The notes under the pieces: generated by a model
What the model was told of the DNA's origin: nothing
The model's input: only the letters and a program-made list of their open reading frames with translations
The model's database searches: none
NCBI GenBank assembly: GCA_964570525.1
Contig: CAZMYO010000005.1
Coordinates: 1 to 31,688, forward strand
From: CAZMYO01 sp964570525
Lineage (GTDB): Bacteria > Patescibacteriota > Patescibacteriia > Magasanikbacterales > GWA2-37-8
DNA length: 31,688 nucleotides
Direction of reading: 5' to 3'
Position numbers and translations under genes: made by a program
In this document: in pieces, positions 10,501 through 15,158 of the stretch
Layout of the letters: every line of letters begins with the position of its first letter
Numbering within the stretch: position 1 is the stretch's first letter

Positions 10501-12811
10501 CACGGCCCCGACCGATGTGGTGGCGCCAGTAACCGGCATAGTAACGGTGAATGTGCTTGATACTTACGGCAACGCCACGACGACTGATAAGATGGTCATT
10601 GAATTTCAACAGATTGGCGGCAAAACCAATAATGTGGGCGCTTTAACCAACGTGTCCTCCACCACCTTTACTTTGCCCACCTACGATGCGGGCGCGAGCA
10701 ATATTGCCACGGGTAATGTTACCAGCACCAACCCCGCTAATTTTTACCTCATGAAGATTACCGCGCCAGGAATTGCCGCCAGCTCAATAAACGTTTACGG
10801 CGGCAGTAGCACGATTATGGCCACGTCCACAGTCGCGAGCGGGCTCTATAAAGTGGAAGTTGATGGCAGTGAAATAATCAATGTTCGTCTGCCGGATATT
10901 AGTTATGTGACCGGTACCGTGAAAGATGGGGCTGGAACAGCTGTGGCTGATGCCGTAGTCCACATTGAAGATAAAACTACCGGGGAGACCATTGAGGTTA
11001 AAGCCGACAGCAGCGGCAATTATGCGACCAAGCTCGCGAGCGGGACCTATCTGGTGCAAGGTGAAAAAGACGGGTATCTCGATACCGCGACGACGATTAC
11101 AGTAAGCGCGAGCGGCACTATTGCCGCGGCCGCCACCACCATGACTGTCGCTAATAAAACAATTACTGGCACCATCACCGCCGGAGGCAGCGCCGTGGTG
11201 GGGGCCACCGTTAAAGGCCAACAACTTGGCGGAGACGTGGCCACGGCTACGACCGGTTCGGACGGCACCTATACCATCAATGTTATCGGCGGCAGTTGGA
11301 AGGTCTCGGCCGCGGCCGATGGCTATACCGAAAAATCCTACAGTACCGTCGTCAATGTTTCCAATAGTGTTGGAAGTATAGACATTGCCTTGGTCGGCAC
11401 CAACACCAGCTTGGCCGCCGCGACTTCGCTGTCGGTTACTCCACAGACCGGCGGATCGCTCGATGACAGCACCGCCAACATGAGCATCAAAGCGCCGGGC
11501 TCCGCCATTTCAAGTAGCGCTAACAACTATTCACTAAGTGAGAAAGAAACATCCAATGTGGTGGGTAGCGGTTCCGGCAAACCCATCGGAAATGAAGCCA
11601 AAGAGGTTACCAGTTACAACAGCGATAGCAATTTAGTTACCACTTTGAACAACAATATTAGCATCAGCGCGTCGTACACAACCACCGACCTCGCCAGTTC
11701 TCTGGGGACGCTATCAATCAGCAAGCTTGAAAAAGTAAAGATGGGCAGCCTTGATTCCACGACCGATAACTGGGAGCATCTGGCCACGACCGTTGGTTAT
11801 AAAGATTCAAGCGGCAACTTTGTGGAGCCGAGCAGCGACCTATCCAATGTTTCTTCAGTCAACTACACGGGGCAAACTGTCCACTTGTCAGTCTTCAATC
11901 CTATCCAATCATCCGATGGTCTAGCTCCGTCCGCGCCCGCTGGAATCACTGCTACCGCGGGTAATAGCAAGGTCACTGTTACCTGGACCGCGCCCACTAC
12001 GAACGCAGACGGCACGACGTTGAGTGATTTACTAGGATATGAAGTTTATCGTTCCACGGATTCTGGACAAACCTACACCCAAATCAACACCTCGGACGTC
12101 AGTGGCACCAGCTACACTGATACCGCCGTGACTAACACTAATGGCTATGTGTATAAGATCACCGCGGCCGACACCGGCGGTTTGGAATCAGCGTTTTCCA
12201 ACGCGTCAGGTACCGCGACACCTTCTTCCTCTGGCAGCTCCTCAAGTAGTAGTGGCGGAGGCGGCGGCGGAGGTTTAACTTCCGCAACTCCGGCCACGCC
12301 GGCCACGCCGGCCACTCCGGCCACGCCAGCCACTCCCGTAAGCGCCCCAACCACCCCCGCCGCGCAATTGAGTCCGGTAGTAGCTAACACTTCATCAGCT
12401 GTCGTAATTACTGTTCCCGCTAAAATGACGTACCGCCCGAGCGAGCAACTTCGTTTCACTTACCAGTTTACCAATACCACTAAGAAGATGATGAAGCTAA
12501 AGGTTTCGCGGCAGATTCTTACGAGCGGGGGTTCGCCGGTTATCAACCGTCTCGGCGCCTTGGTGCTTAAGCCCGGAAAGGCCTTTAAACGAACAGTTAC
12601 GGAGGTATTACCGCCCAAGCTAGCGGCCGGTACATATACTGTAGAAGTTCGGTTTAACGATCTAAAGAGCGGTCAGCAGGTTGACAAAAACAGTTTTACG
12701 ATTGTGGTACAGAAACCCATCTTAGTGCCTAAGAAAATCACTCCGCCGGTTCAGAAGAAAGCGTCGCCAAAACCAGTGAAGAAGCCGGTTCAGACGACAA
12801 AAAAGAAGTAA
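4577..12811 (+). CDS. Giant secreted multidomain surface protein
   Basis: A 2744-aa protein. The frame opens at 4502, but ATG 4577 is preferred because the -10 element lies inside the longer form and a signal peptide begins directly after it (residues 9-37, ending in APALAA). Domains in order: N-terminal beta region with a calcium-loop-like DSNNNGSFDPGTD; lamin-tail-like domain (about 309-498, VISEVKAG...DEFVELFN); a carboxypeptidase-regulatory-like domain (about 664-730); three Big_5-type Ig domains with the VxFSxAMD/FSKTMD signature (about 755-1131); a Gly-rich loop; several more carboxypeptidase-regulatory-like repeats (about 1470-2270); a fibronectin type III domain (about 2450-2550); a Ser/Gly and ATP-repeat linker; a final Ig-like domain; and a Lys/Pro tail. 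No LPXTG motif or C-terminal TM is present, so attachment may be by the basic tail. Paired Cys suggest disulfides. Adhesion or S-layer-like structure is inference. It stands alone between its own promoter and terminator. Confidence 0.9.
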   Translation: MQKRKMARQGLSALLTLSTIVWSLGASFFISAPALAAIVATGPFELIPPSGMHAPANSFDMPILRFALTQSANETLSSVTVTIVNAGGSTDNALSSHLAQLSVYKDSNNNGSFDPGTDLLSGSAATVNVTSSTLISTGSNNSLAAAGGLATSFFVMIKTGAAWGGADAIKINVGASGLATSAASPTITAFTGANTMDAAVGGGGSGFSVQKISFVSQTTVDVLYTDFLDVNSGKTTSTAEYTLVTANSGDISTITSVVLLPDNKSVRVTANAAVISDSGTDTIAISANVKNQFGIANANTAATPIFGGFQALVISEVKAGSFTDQYDEFVELFNRSGSAFTATSSLKLHLVNADGTVDVNVPLTWLKSSVGVGMSAPASGFLLIAPITSPASSTADAVYTTSSLRSIVQNGALYISNSAASSTAVTDRVCWGSHTPSNDCEGSAAISLANDGGSLERKASNSSTATTMGSGGSDATNGNGLDTQNNSFDFVFRNSAQSQNSLSAAEVATGGSWGGSGNQAPKIQLAPMFKATTSSAFSLIARMTDDGGPLTPSNTQLIFCTTSSNTCTPASSTPIYGTSIGSGWFKFSSTSTDWAFGKPTFKYYLQATDSASPAKTKVFTSDPTFDSVESNVNPGGTAVTGIQTTALQGSKAFSFVTTVGNLGSASLSGTIKDSSSVAISGATVWIEGTQFSATTGNDGTFSFANIGPTGGIQLKVAKDGYVDQQMSLFIPPSGLVSLSTITLYSGNMGQGGDFSGPKVMGSNPAPNSTGFPTQGPGGTGAPSIMLFFSKTMDTTTYVTSSVGNASNLYLTEAGSSTRLAGAVSAPTANQAVFTPTAALTVGKGYTLFMTPAVKDTTGNPVSGNGPGGQYVLMFSTASQFFSDFTSFTGGGIAFGMGNSFPPFVKGSMPSPGAVGISRSAKIFVSFSEAMQNTDSNKASVILYSVTSPFTAGESKSVISVTKSFDNSGKILIITPASTLSASTHYRVEVLGGITSSKGVPLGNPSTSGFATTAFYKGDFDTGSGSDTTAPSITATIPADSATGVSTVNPIVVNFSEAMDPSTITDSSVAVKSGSNAVDGTMTYDFNSWTAKFIPTYALSPTSTYTISVTTDVKDLSGNAVAALLRVFTTGSADTTAPTVVSAQGNDFAMKVTYSKPMLAVPAGDLNYTNSVLNPTNYNIRRVDTNGVQQGSPLSLSTATLTYDAPSRSVSINGLSFGAGTFTAGTTLLNVVASSTFMKDIGFNLLAGGANAATSTAQSSSMTGGFGGGGGFFQDASGNNIQGGAFGPPPNEFASFKSSGIGFIPSVKVFPTNSMAGISTNYSVDAPISQQIPASGFIDITFPEGTDVSQAISDPNSPKNLDLNGPGLGTIVIATSEGTLPSGWTTGGKATDGVIVNTSAGTVRVILGSVATRSESSNTHDFLHFDIAQITNSASVAGAGTAGNTATVETKKADGTVIESLSSGSFFTTQSGSLTVRGRLLAGATGLDGASVFLMAPMTGRQSTTTATGRFNAQSGEFLFQNLTSGFYMLGVDQYFKAGGTSYTATFPTPINVNTTDCVSSICSSNISATDASTGAAVTLNISGTFSNDAVDIFAGGPGSFRMATTTLDGTLTNNTANSIKVNANGKWFIGFGPAMKGGLFNAGGPAAPPSWTMPKPQEVVVTGCPGACVATPKTVSFTSSLANNAVKFTVKDASGNKLGQAYVTAYSPNAGGGLGAAANADGTGSLSMATGTYKMSAGLPGMPPGVERSINVTGGKVYVDGSTTGITLSTMSAGDLVLTVSKPSYSISGKVTDGTNPVSSAPVSAFRNDGQGHADTFTNSSGDYTLYVSNGAWRVSAFLPQQYGKLPEKTITVSGASVSGQNFEPNTSAITYATVTKNVGADTDSGGTIGAGEGLSNVQVTVIGTTGDLNNDGDTSDSGENLPYINTVLTDANGSSTLKVPPGTYTMKAWSPTIGDLPQSTVSSTLVVNGAGTITTAPTDVVAPVTGIVTVNVLDTYGNATTTDKMVIEFQQIGGKTNNVGALTNVSSTTFTLPTYDAGASNIATGNVTSTNPANFYLMKITAPGIAASSINVYGGSSTIMATSTVASGLYKVEVDGSEIINVRLPDISYVTGTVKDGAGTAVADAVVHIEDKTTGETIEVKADSSGNYATKLASGTYLVQGEKDGYLDTATTITVSASGTIAAAATTMTVANKTITGTITAGGSAVVGATVKGQQLGGDVATATTGSDGTYTINVIGGSWKVSAAADGYTEKSYSTVVNVSNSVGSIDIALVGTNTSLAAATSLSVTPQTGGSLDDSTANMSIKAPGSAISSSANNYSLSEKETSNVVGSGSGKPIGNEAKEVTSYNSDSNLVTTLNNNISISASYTTTDLASSLGTLSISKLEKVKMGSLDSTTDNWEHLATTVGYKDSSGNFVEPSSDLSNVSSVNYTGQTVHLSVFNPIQSSDGLAPSAPAGITATAGNSKVTVTWTAPTTNADGTTLSDLLGYEVYRSTDSGQTYTQINTSDVSGTSYTDTAVTNTNGYVYKITAADTGGLESAFSNASGTATPSSSGSSSSSSGGGGGGGLTSATPATPATPATPATPATPVSAPTTPAAQLSPVVANTSSAVVITVPAKMTYRPSEQLRFTYQFTNTTKKMMKLKVSRQILTSGGSPVINRLGALVLKPGKAFKRTVTEVLPPKLAAGTYTVEVRFNDLKSGQQVDKNSFTIVVQKPILVPKKITPPVQKKASPKPVKKPVQTTKKK
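12284..12337 (+). repeat. Six 9-bp tandem repeats encoding Ala-Thr-Pro
   Basis: Six copies of a GCC-AC(G/T)-CC(G/A/C) unit lie in frame inside the giant gene and encode (ATP)x6, a proline-rich spacer between the Ser/Gly-rich stretch after the Fn3 domain and the last Ig-like domain. Copies differ mainly at third codon positions. Such arrays commonly vary in copy number between strains. Confidence 0.9.
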
Positions 12812-12827
12812 GCAGATTCATACCTAT

Positions 12828-12858
12828 AAAAGACGCCCCGTTGGGGCGTCTTTTCGTT
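12828..12858 (+). terminator. Intrinsic terminator of the giant gene
   Basis: A perfect 12-bp stem (12828-12839 with 12843-12854), a 3-nt GTT loop and a T tract, 16 bp after the stop codon. Confidence 0.9.
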
Positions 12859-12887
12859 AACCAGATAATCACTGTCGCTGCGCTGGC

Positions 12888-12915
12888 ATTACTTTCTTTG
12901 CGCAAAGAAAGTAAT
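12888..12915. repeat. Perfect 28-bp palindrome in intergenic DNA
   Basis: The 14-bp halves 12888-12901 and 12902-12915 are exact reverse complements (ATTACTTTCTTTGC and its complement). There is no T-run and no adjacent start codon. It resembles interspersed intergenic palindromes seen in many bacterial genomes, which is family-level memory rather than a match. Confidence 0.75.
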
Positions 12916-13060
12916 CAAAGAATCGCTGGGAGGTAGAGAACGTTTCGGCGTATGCGAAGTTGCCGATTTTCTTCCTTAATCCTATCAGAAATAGAGAAAA
13001 TCGGCAATTTGGGCGGCGCGGGGTGGAAAATACGATTTTTACCCTGTGGATAGTTAGATA

Positions 13061-13089
13061 TTGACAAAGGAGTAAGGATTTGGTATAGT
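13061..13089 (+). promoter_or_regulatory. Near-consensus sigma70 promoter for the ncRNA locus
   Basis: TTGACA (13061-13066), an exact 17-bp spacer and TATAGT (13084-13089) preceded by TGG. It has the best -35 element in the window, and no protein gene follows, so it probably drives a stable RNA. Predicted start of transcription is near 13095. Confidence 0.8.
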
Positions 13090-13122
13090 GTCAATGCTAA
13101 CCACGGATCCTATTGAAACCCT

Positions 13123-13159
13123 GAAAGTCCGAGAATTAAACCTCGGTCTTTCTTTTTTT
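13123..13159 (+). terminator. Internal intrinsic terminator or attenuator
   Basis: GAAAGTCCGAG (13123-13133) pairs with CTCGGTCTTTC (13142-13152) with a single T-T mismatch, followed by seven T. It lies 65 bp after the predicted transcription start and upstream of the tRNA-like part, as an attenuator would. Confidence 0.65.
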
Positions 13160-13265
13160 GTAAAAAACGCTATACTATTGCCGTGGAGTTTGAGGGGCCA
13201 CCTCACGGTGAGGAATCCGTGGTTAGCACTCGGATTAGAGGGGTTCAATACCCCTTGGCTCCACG

Positions 13266-13298
13266 CTAAGAACCACCCTAACGGGTGGTTCTTAGTTT
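13266..13298 (+). terminator. Terminator of the ncRNA locus
   Basis: A perfect 13-bp stem (13266-13278 with 13283-13295), a TAAC loop and TTTG after it. It directly follows the tRNA-like part. Confidence 0.8.
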
Positions 13299-13352
13299 GT
13301 AGAAAAAAATCGTATTTTCCGCTCGTTTCACCCGCGCCGCCGCATACGCCGT

Positions 13353-13414
13353 GTTATGTGCTGTAGTGAAAAGCAAAAATTGTCAAATTTTTGCTTTTCA
13401 CTACAGCACATAAC
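13353..13414. repeat. Perfect 29-bp inverted repeat with 4-nt loop
   Basis: Arms 13353-13381 and 13386-13414 are exact reverse complements around GTCA. This is the longest perfect hairpin in the window. It has no T tract on either side, so an ordinary terminator role is doubtful. It abuts the right end of the composite inverted repeat (13350), which suggests that it is part of, or was inserted next to, the same element. Confidence 0.85.
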
Positions 13415-13632
13415 TCGTGCATTACCGTTAAAATAATTCGGAGCGTTGGGTCGGGGCACTCAAACAGCTCTACCCCCAGACCCCCAGGGTGGGGTTGATA
13501 GCTTGACAAAATACTGCTAATTGTGGTAGGTGGAGAAGCTTTTTTTTCCAATTTCCCAGGCTTACTTGGATGCTTCTGAAGGAATTCAGGAAGCCGCCGG
13601 CGGAGCGGTGGAAGTAGCTGGTCAACCTTCAT
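13354..13632 (-). CDS. Doubtful 92-aa open frame on the reverse strand
   Basis: An open frame starting MKVDQLLPPLRRRLPEF, basic and proline-rich, with no recognisable family. No Shine-Dalgarno sequence precedes the ATG, and the last quarter of the frame is encoded by the 29-bp inverted repeat. It is the only gene candidate on the minus strand. The region may instead be non-coding, ending in the + strand terminator at 13639-13671. Listed because nothing else explains 13415-13630. I consider it more likely spurious than real. Confidence 0.18.
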   Translation of the reverse strand: MKVDQLLPPLRRRLPEFLQKHPSKPGKLEKKASPPTTISSILSSYQPHPGGLGVELFECPDPTLRIILTVMHELCAVVKSKNLTIFAFHYST

Positions 13633-13638
13633 AACCCC

Positions 13639-13671
13639 GACCCCGTACATGTACGGGGTCTACTATTTTTT
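13639..13671 (+). terminator. Palindromic terminator before the methyltransferase gene
   Basis: A perfect 22-bp palindrome (13639-13660, GACCCCGTACA plus its complement) followed by TACTATTTTTT. A TTGACA at 13503-13508 upstream has only a poor -10, so which transcript ends here is unclear. It insulates the downstream gene. Confidence 0.65.
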
Positions 13672-13682
13672 AGGGAACATGT

Positions 13683-13688
13683 TATACT
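13683..13688 (+). promoter_or_regulatory. -10 element giving a nearly leaderless mRNA
   Basis: TATACT at 13683-13688, with the ATG at 13699 only 10 bp downstream. Transcription would start within a few bases of the start codon, which fits the absence of a Shine-Dalgarno sequence. No clear -35 is present. Confidence 0.45.
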
Positions 13689-13698
13689 TATTTTTACC

Positions 13699-15057
13699 AT
13701 GTTATCACTTACCGTTCGAACCACTAGAACCGGTCCAGTCCGCGGTCGCCACCCGTGGGTTTTTTCTGGCGCTCTCACGATAATTCCGGAAAGCCTAGAG
13801 AGCGGCACCTCGGTTCGCCTGGCGGATGAACAGGGAAATTTTTTAGCCCAAGGATATTTTAATTCTTATTCGCAAATCGCTGTCCGAGTATGGAGCTGGA
13901 AGGAAGACGAAGAGGTTAACGAAGATTTTTTTCTCCGGCGAGTAATCCAAGCGTATGAAATAAGAAAAGCGTACGTTGCCGATAAAAAAACAAATTCCTA
14001 TCGCCTGGTTCATGGGGAGAACGATCTTTTACCCGGCCTGATTGTCGACAAGTATGGGTCTTATTTGTCCATCCAGTTTCATAATCCGGGAATTGAAAAA
14101 TGGAAAAAAGAAATTGTCGCCGCGTTGGTAAAAGCGGTTAAACCAAAAGGGATTTACGAGCGGAGTGATGTCGGAGCAAGGACGAGGCAATTTGTCATTG
14201 CGAGCAAAGCGAAGCAATCTCCAAGCCGGAGCGCTAATTCGGTTAGCAGTTTTGATTCAGAAAACAAGGGGATTGCCGCGTCAGCCGATGCGAATCGGTT
14301 TCCTCGCAATGACAAGGTGGATCGAACCGGACTCCTCTACGGCAAGGTGCCGGAGCGGGTGGAGATTGTGGAAAATGGTTATAAATTTTGGGTAGATATT
14401 ATCGGCGGGCAGAAGACCGGTTTCTTTTTAGATCAGCGCGATAAACGCCGGGCACTCGAGAAATATGTTAAAGATAAAAAAGTGTTGAATTGTTTTTCGT
14501 ACACCGGCGGATTCTCCGTCTACGCGCTCGGGGCGGGAGCCAAGCAGGTGGTGAGCGTGGATGCTTCGGAGAATGCGCTCAAGCTCGCGGAAGAAAATGT
14601 GAAACTGAATAAATTAGACGAGTCGAAAGCGGAATTTATCTTGGCGGATGTAAAAGATTATTTGGGTGATTTGGCGAACACACCCCCCGCCCCTCTTTTT
14701 AGAGGGGAATCAAAAATCCCTCCTAAAAAGGAGGGTGGGGAGGTTTTCGACGTCATTATTCTCGACCCGCCGGCCTTCATCAAAGACAGGCATAAGATAA
14801 AAGAAGGGCTGGTTGGCTATAGAAAGATAAACGAAGCGGCGCTGCGAATTTTGCCGCCCGGAGGCATTCTGGTTTCCGCCTCATGTTCGGCGCATCTTTC
14901 CCTCAACGATTTTCGTTTTATGCTTTCCGAATCAGCTGGCCGCGCCGGGCGCACGCTCCAAATTTTGGAAACGTACACGCATGGCATCGATCATCCGGAG
15001 CTCGTGGCGTTTACCGAAGGGGAGTATTTGAAGTGTGTGTTTGCTGCCGTAATGTGA
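13699..15057 (+). CDS. RlmI-type class I SAM-dependent rRNA methyltransferase with two repeat insertions
   Basis: A 452-aa protein of the RlmI/YccW family, whose members methylate cytosine in 23S rRNA. Residues 1-75 are a PUA-like RNA-binding domain (GRHPWVFSGALT). The RlmI-specific middle part (LLPGLIVDKYGSYLSIQF) follows, then the Rossmann domain: SAM motif I near 263-291 (VLNCFSYTGGFSVYALGAGA), DPPAF at 356-360, and SASCSAHLS with the candidate catalytic Cys. Typical members have about 390-400 residues. The excess here is two in-frame insertions of repeat DNA: residues 166-205 (VIASKAKQS ... RFPRND) and about 327-348 (NTPPAPLFRG ... KKEGGE). Both fall in loops, before the catalytic domain and just before motif IV, so the enzyme may still work. 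The exact target base is inference. Ends in TGA. Confidence 0.88.
   Translation: MLSLTVRTTRTGPVRGRHPWVFSGALTIIPESLESGTSVRLADEQGNFLAQGYFNSYSQIAVRVWSWKEDEEVNEDFFLRRVIQAYEIRKAYVADKKTNSYRLVHGENDLLPGLIVDKYGSYLSIQFHNPGIEKWKKEIVAALVKAVKPKGIYERSDVGARTRQFVIASKAKQSPSRSANSVSSFDSENKGIAASADANRFPRNDKVDRTGLLYGKVPERVEIVENGYKFWVDIIGGQKTGFFLDQRDKRRALEKYVKDKKVLNCFSYTGGFSVYALGAGAKQVVSVDASENALKLAEENVKLNKLDESKAEFILADVKDYLGDLANTPPAPLFRGESKIPPKKEGGEVFDVIILDPPAFIKDRHKIKEGLVGYRKINEAALRILPPGGILVSASCSAHLSLNDFRFMLSESAGRAGRTLQILETYTHGIDHPELVAFTEGEYLKCVFAAVM
14194..14313. repeat. 120-bp interspersed palindromic repeat inserted in frame
   Basis: The ends GTCATTGCGAG (14194-14204) and CTCGCAATGAC (14303-14313) are exact 11-bp inverted repeats. 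The left end continues CAAAGCGAAGCAATCT, the well-known interspersed repeat whose translation reads VIASKAKQS. The unit is exactly 40 codons long and has no in-frame stop, so the methyltransferase frame is kept. Confidence 0.88.
14677..14743. repeat. Second palindromic repeat inserted in the same gene
   Basis: Two hairpins lie back to back: CCCCTCT-TTTT-AGAGGGG (14690-14707) and CCCTCCT-AAAA-AGGAGGG (14718-14735), flanked by C-rich and G-rich ends. The same modules occur in inverted orientation at 18846-18975. The unit adds about 22 codons without a stop, just before motif IV of the methyltransferase. Confidence 0.8.
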
Positions 15058-15063
15058 TATAAT
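15055..15063 (+). promoter_or_regulatory. Extended -10 promoter for gap
   Basis: TGATATAAT (15055-15063): a perfect -10 hexamer with the TGn extension. The TGA of the motif is also the stop codon of the methyltransferase gene. No good -35 is seen. The following 95 bp to the gap ATG are very AT-rich, with loosely repeated AAAATT/TTAATTTT blocks. Confidence 0.6.
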
Positions 15064-15158
15064 AAGTAAAAAGTTAGAAGTTAAAATGCAAAATTTTAAT
15101 TCAAAATTTAAATTCTCTTCTCTTTTAATTTTGCCTTTTAATTTTTAAATTATTAACT

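Larger units (their letters stand above)
13095..13298 (+). ncRNA. Predicted structured RNA with internal terminator and tRNA-like 3' part
   Basis: The transcript is predicted from the promoter at 13061-13089. Its first 16 nt (13095-13110) pair with 13212-13228 with one bulged A, a match too long to be chance in 200 nt. Between them is a terminator-like hairpin (13123-13159), so both a short RNA of about 65 nt and a read-through RNA of about 200 nt are possible. The 3' part resembles a tRNA: GGGGCCA (13194-13200) pairs with TGGCTCC (13256-13262, one G-U), and AGGGG-TTCAATA-CCCCT (13239-13255) is a T arm with a canonical-looking loop. The middle hairpins lack D-loop GG and a 7-nt anticodon loop, so it is not an ordinary tRNA. 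It does not match SRP RNA, tmRNA or RNase P RNA by eye. It ends in a strong terminator. Confidence 0.45.
12947..13350. mobile_element. Possible non-autonomous element with composite inverted repeats around an ncRNA
   Basis: Three blocks on the left are matched in reverse complement on the right: 12947-12956 with 13341-13350 (10 bp, exact); 13012-13025 with 13329-13341 (13 bp with one bulged G); and 13025-13040 with 13305-13320 (16 bp, exact). The left arm contains its own looped-out hairpin (12960-12971 with 12996-13007), and the right arm has 8 extra bases. The interior holds a promoter, structured RNA and terminator but no protein gene. The layout suggests a MITE-like dispersed element or a very long closing stem of an RNA. 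No target-site duplication was identified. Confidence 0.4.

Noticed and set aside
12284..12337. Short direct repeats as a CRISPR array
   Set aside because: They are 9-bp in-frame ATP codons with no spacers, inside a coding gene. No cas genes are present.
4600..12460. Many long reverse-strand open frames under the giant gene
   Set aside because: They mirror the Ala/Thr/Ser-rich codon composition of the + strand gene, have no start signals and show no families.
13123..13133. GAAAGTCC resembling the conserved core of RNase P RNA
   Set aside because: The matching 3' ACAGAA core is absent, the locus is too short, and the motif is one arm of a terminator hairpin.
13194..13263. An ordinary tRNA gene
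   Set aside because: The acceptor stem and T arm fit, but there is no U8, no D-loop GG, no 7-nt anticodon loop and no encoded CCA. Kept only as a tRNA-like part of an RNA.
13088..13366. 92-aa + strand open frame across the RNA locus
   Set aside because: It starts inside the -10 element of the promoter, runs through two terminators and both inverted-repeat arms, and has no family resemblance. The RNA explanation is better.
13503..13532. A promoter starting with TTGACA at 13503
   Set aside because: The -35 is perfect but the -10 at the right distance (TAGGTG) is poor, and no recognisable RNA or gene follows before the terminator at 13639.
14194..14313. Methyltransferase as a pseudogene broken by repeats
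   Set aside because: Both insertions keep the frame and the catalytic motifs on either side are intact.
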